From Clostridia bacterium (GTDB lineage: Bacteria > Bacillota > Clostridia > Oscillospirales > RGIG577): DNA of 58,558 bases. Each line of letters opens with the position of its first letter. Positions within the stretch are counted from its first letter, which is position 1. The notes under the pieces are model-generated. The model did not search any database and was not told the origin of the DNA. It was given only the letters and a program-made list of their open reading frames with translations. The stretch lies in contig JAFQZS010000035.1 in the NCBI GenBank assembly GCA_017405765.1, forward strand, positions 1 through 58,558, written 5' to 3'. The position numbers were made by a program, and so were the translations under genes. This document shows positions 58,192 through 58,558 of this stretch, one piece after another.

Positions 58192-58220
58192 TTGACAAAT
58201 CCTTTTTTGAGTCCTATACT
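58192..58220 (+). promoter_or_regulatory. Promoter of tRNA-Leu
   Basis: TTGACA (58192-58197) and TATACT (58215-58220), 17 bp apart; the start would fall about 15 nt before the tRNA. Confidence 0.85.
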
Positions 58221-58241
58221 GTAAAAGTACCGCATTGATAT

Positions 58242-58324
58242 GCGACTGTGGCGGAACAGGCAGACGCGCACGTTTGAGGGGCGTGTGGGCAACCGTACAG
58301 GTTCAAGTCCGGTCAGTCGCACCA
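58242..58324 (+). tRNA. tRNA-Leu (anticodon GAG)
   Basis: The acceptor stem GCGACTG pairs with CAGTCGC, with discriminator A and encoded CCA (58322-58324). The anticodon stem CACGT/GCGTG holds loop TTGAGGG with anticodon GAG, reading CTC and CTT. A long variable arm (class II) and a T-arm with GTTCAAGTC are present; 83 nt. Confidence 0.93.
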
Positions 58325-58325
58325 A

Positions 58326-58368
58326 ATCATCCTCACAGCTTTAAGGCTGTGAGGATGATTATTTGTTT
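58326..58368 (+). terminator. Terminator of tRNA-Leu
   Basis: ATCATCCTCACAGC (58326-58339) pairs perfectly with GCTGTGAGGATGAT (58346-58359), then TATTTGTTT. Confidence 0.88.
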
Positions 58369-58437
58369 GACAGAGGAATGCCGCGAAGCGCGCTTTTGAC
58401 AATGCCGAAAAAAAGATAAAAAAGTTCAAAAAAGGTA

Positions 58438-58466
58438 TTGACAAGCTGGGTTGGAAGTGGTATTCT
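58438..58466 (+). promoter_or_regulatory. Strong promoter, probably of an rRNA operon
   Basis: TTGACA (58438-58443) and TATTCT (58461-58466), 17 bp apart, after a run of A-rich sequence like an UP element. Confidence 0.7.
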
Positions 58467-58472
58467 GATAAA

Positions 58473-58558
58473 GCTGTTGCGAAAGACAGCGAGATTGAAC
58501 CTTAAAAATTGAACAACGAAAAAGCTCTAGTTAATGAATTTGAGAGACATCCAAGGGA
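58473..58558 (+). other. Probable rRNA operon leader, cut by the window edge
   Basis: The sequence downstream of the promoter has the look of a Firmicutes pre-16S leader: a short stem GCTGTTGCGAAAGACAGC (58472-58489), then CCTTAAAAATTGAACAACG, a string typical of rrn leaders and spacers. No rRNA body is reached before the edge. Confidence 0.5.

Noticed and set aside
1..58558. CRISPR array, insertion sequence, integrase or prophage
   Set aside because: No regularly spaced short repeats and no transposase, integrase or phage structural genes were recognised anywhere, including at the borders of the codon-atypical island.

Overview
The window looks like chromosomal DNA of an anaerobic, probably spore-forming Gram-positive bacterium of the class Clostridia. 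The evidence is a feoA-feoA-feoB-Cys-rich iron locus, a glycyl-radical enzyme with its activase, YtfJ/GerW and DUF2953 sporulation-type genes, SLH surface proteins, ScpA-ScpB-RluB order, AGGAGG-type ribosome binding sites with frequent TTG and GTG starts, and many short GC-hairpin terminators. Most genes share one codon style (ATA for Ile, CTT for Leu, CGC for Arg). No species can be named from this.

Layout. 1-3.5 kb: ferrous iron uptake operon behind a promoter followed by three copies of a 16-bp dyad. 3.5-7.2 kb: a small DMT exporter with an attenuator-like leader, divergent from a BlaI/M56 sensor pair with two dyad operators. 7.3-10.6 kb: glycyl-radical enzyme and activase. 10.7-17.0 kb: tRNA-Arg(CCT), flavodoxin, Zn-ribbon/SHOCT protein, PrsW, O-acetylhomoserine sulfhydrylase, a lipoprotein, a RibD-C reductase and a GIY-YIG protein. 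17.03-17.67 kb: a gene-free stretch that carries the feo-type dyads, a chain of stable hairpins with a possible pseudoknot, and a strong terminator; it is a candidate large noncoding RNA. 17.7-20.4 kb: two tandem SLH proteins.

20.7-25.7 kb: a four-gene Dlt-like acylation operon (SGNH/ILEI fusion, adenylating ligase, carrier protein, MBOAT). The parts would activate an acyl group, load it on the carrier, pass it through the membrane and attach it outside. 26.2-33.75 kb: two very large exported proteins with visibly different codon use; the first has a caspase-like domain, and both carry ~195-residue repeats. A decayed copy of the host sequence that lies before this island (end of the MBOAT gene plus a small ORF) lies directly after it.

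34.3-39.6 kb: ACT regulator, hom, thrB and lysC, divergent from an ApgM-type gene of the 'proposed homoserine kinase' family. Together these cover aspartate to homoserine phosphate. 39.8-45.7 kb: a 51-residue membrane peptide gene, lon, ysxC, lysA and a secreted protein. 45.8-47.6 kb: a thiamine-diphosphate enzyme. 47.7-52.9 kb: AI-2E-type permease, M50 protease, scpA, scpB, DUF2953, ytfJ and rluB. 53.0-58.1 kb: RpiR regulator, HI0933-type flavoprotein, cmk, plsC and two paralogous lipoproteins. 58.2-58.56 kb: tRNA-Leu(GAG), then what looks like the promoter and leader of an rRNA operon running off the right edge.

No CRISPR array, transposase, integrase or prophage genes were seen.
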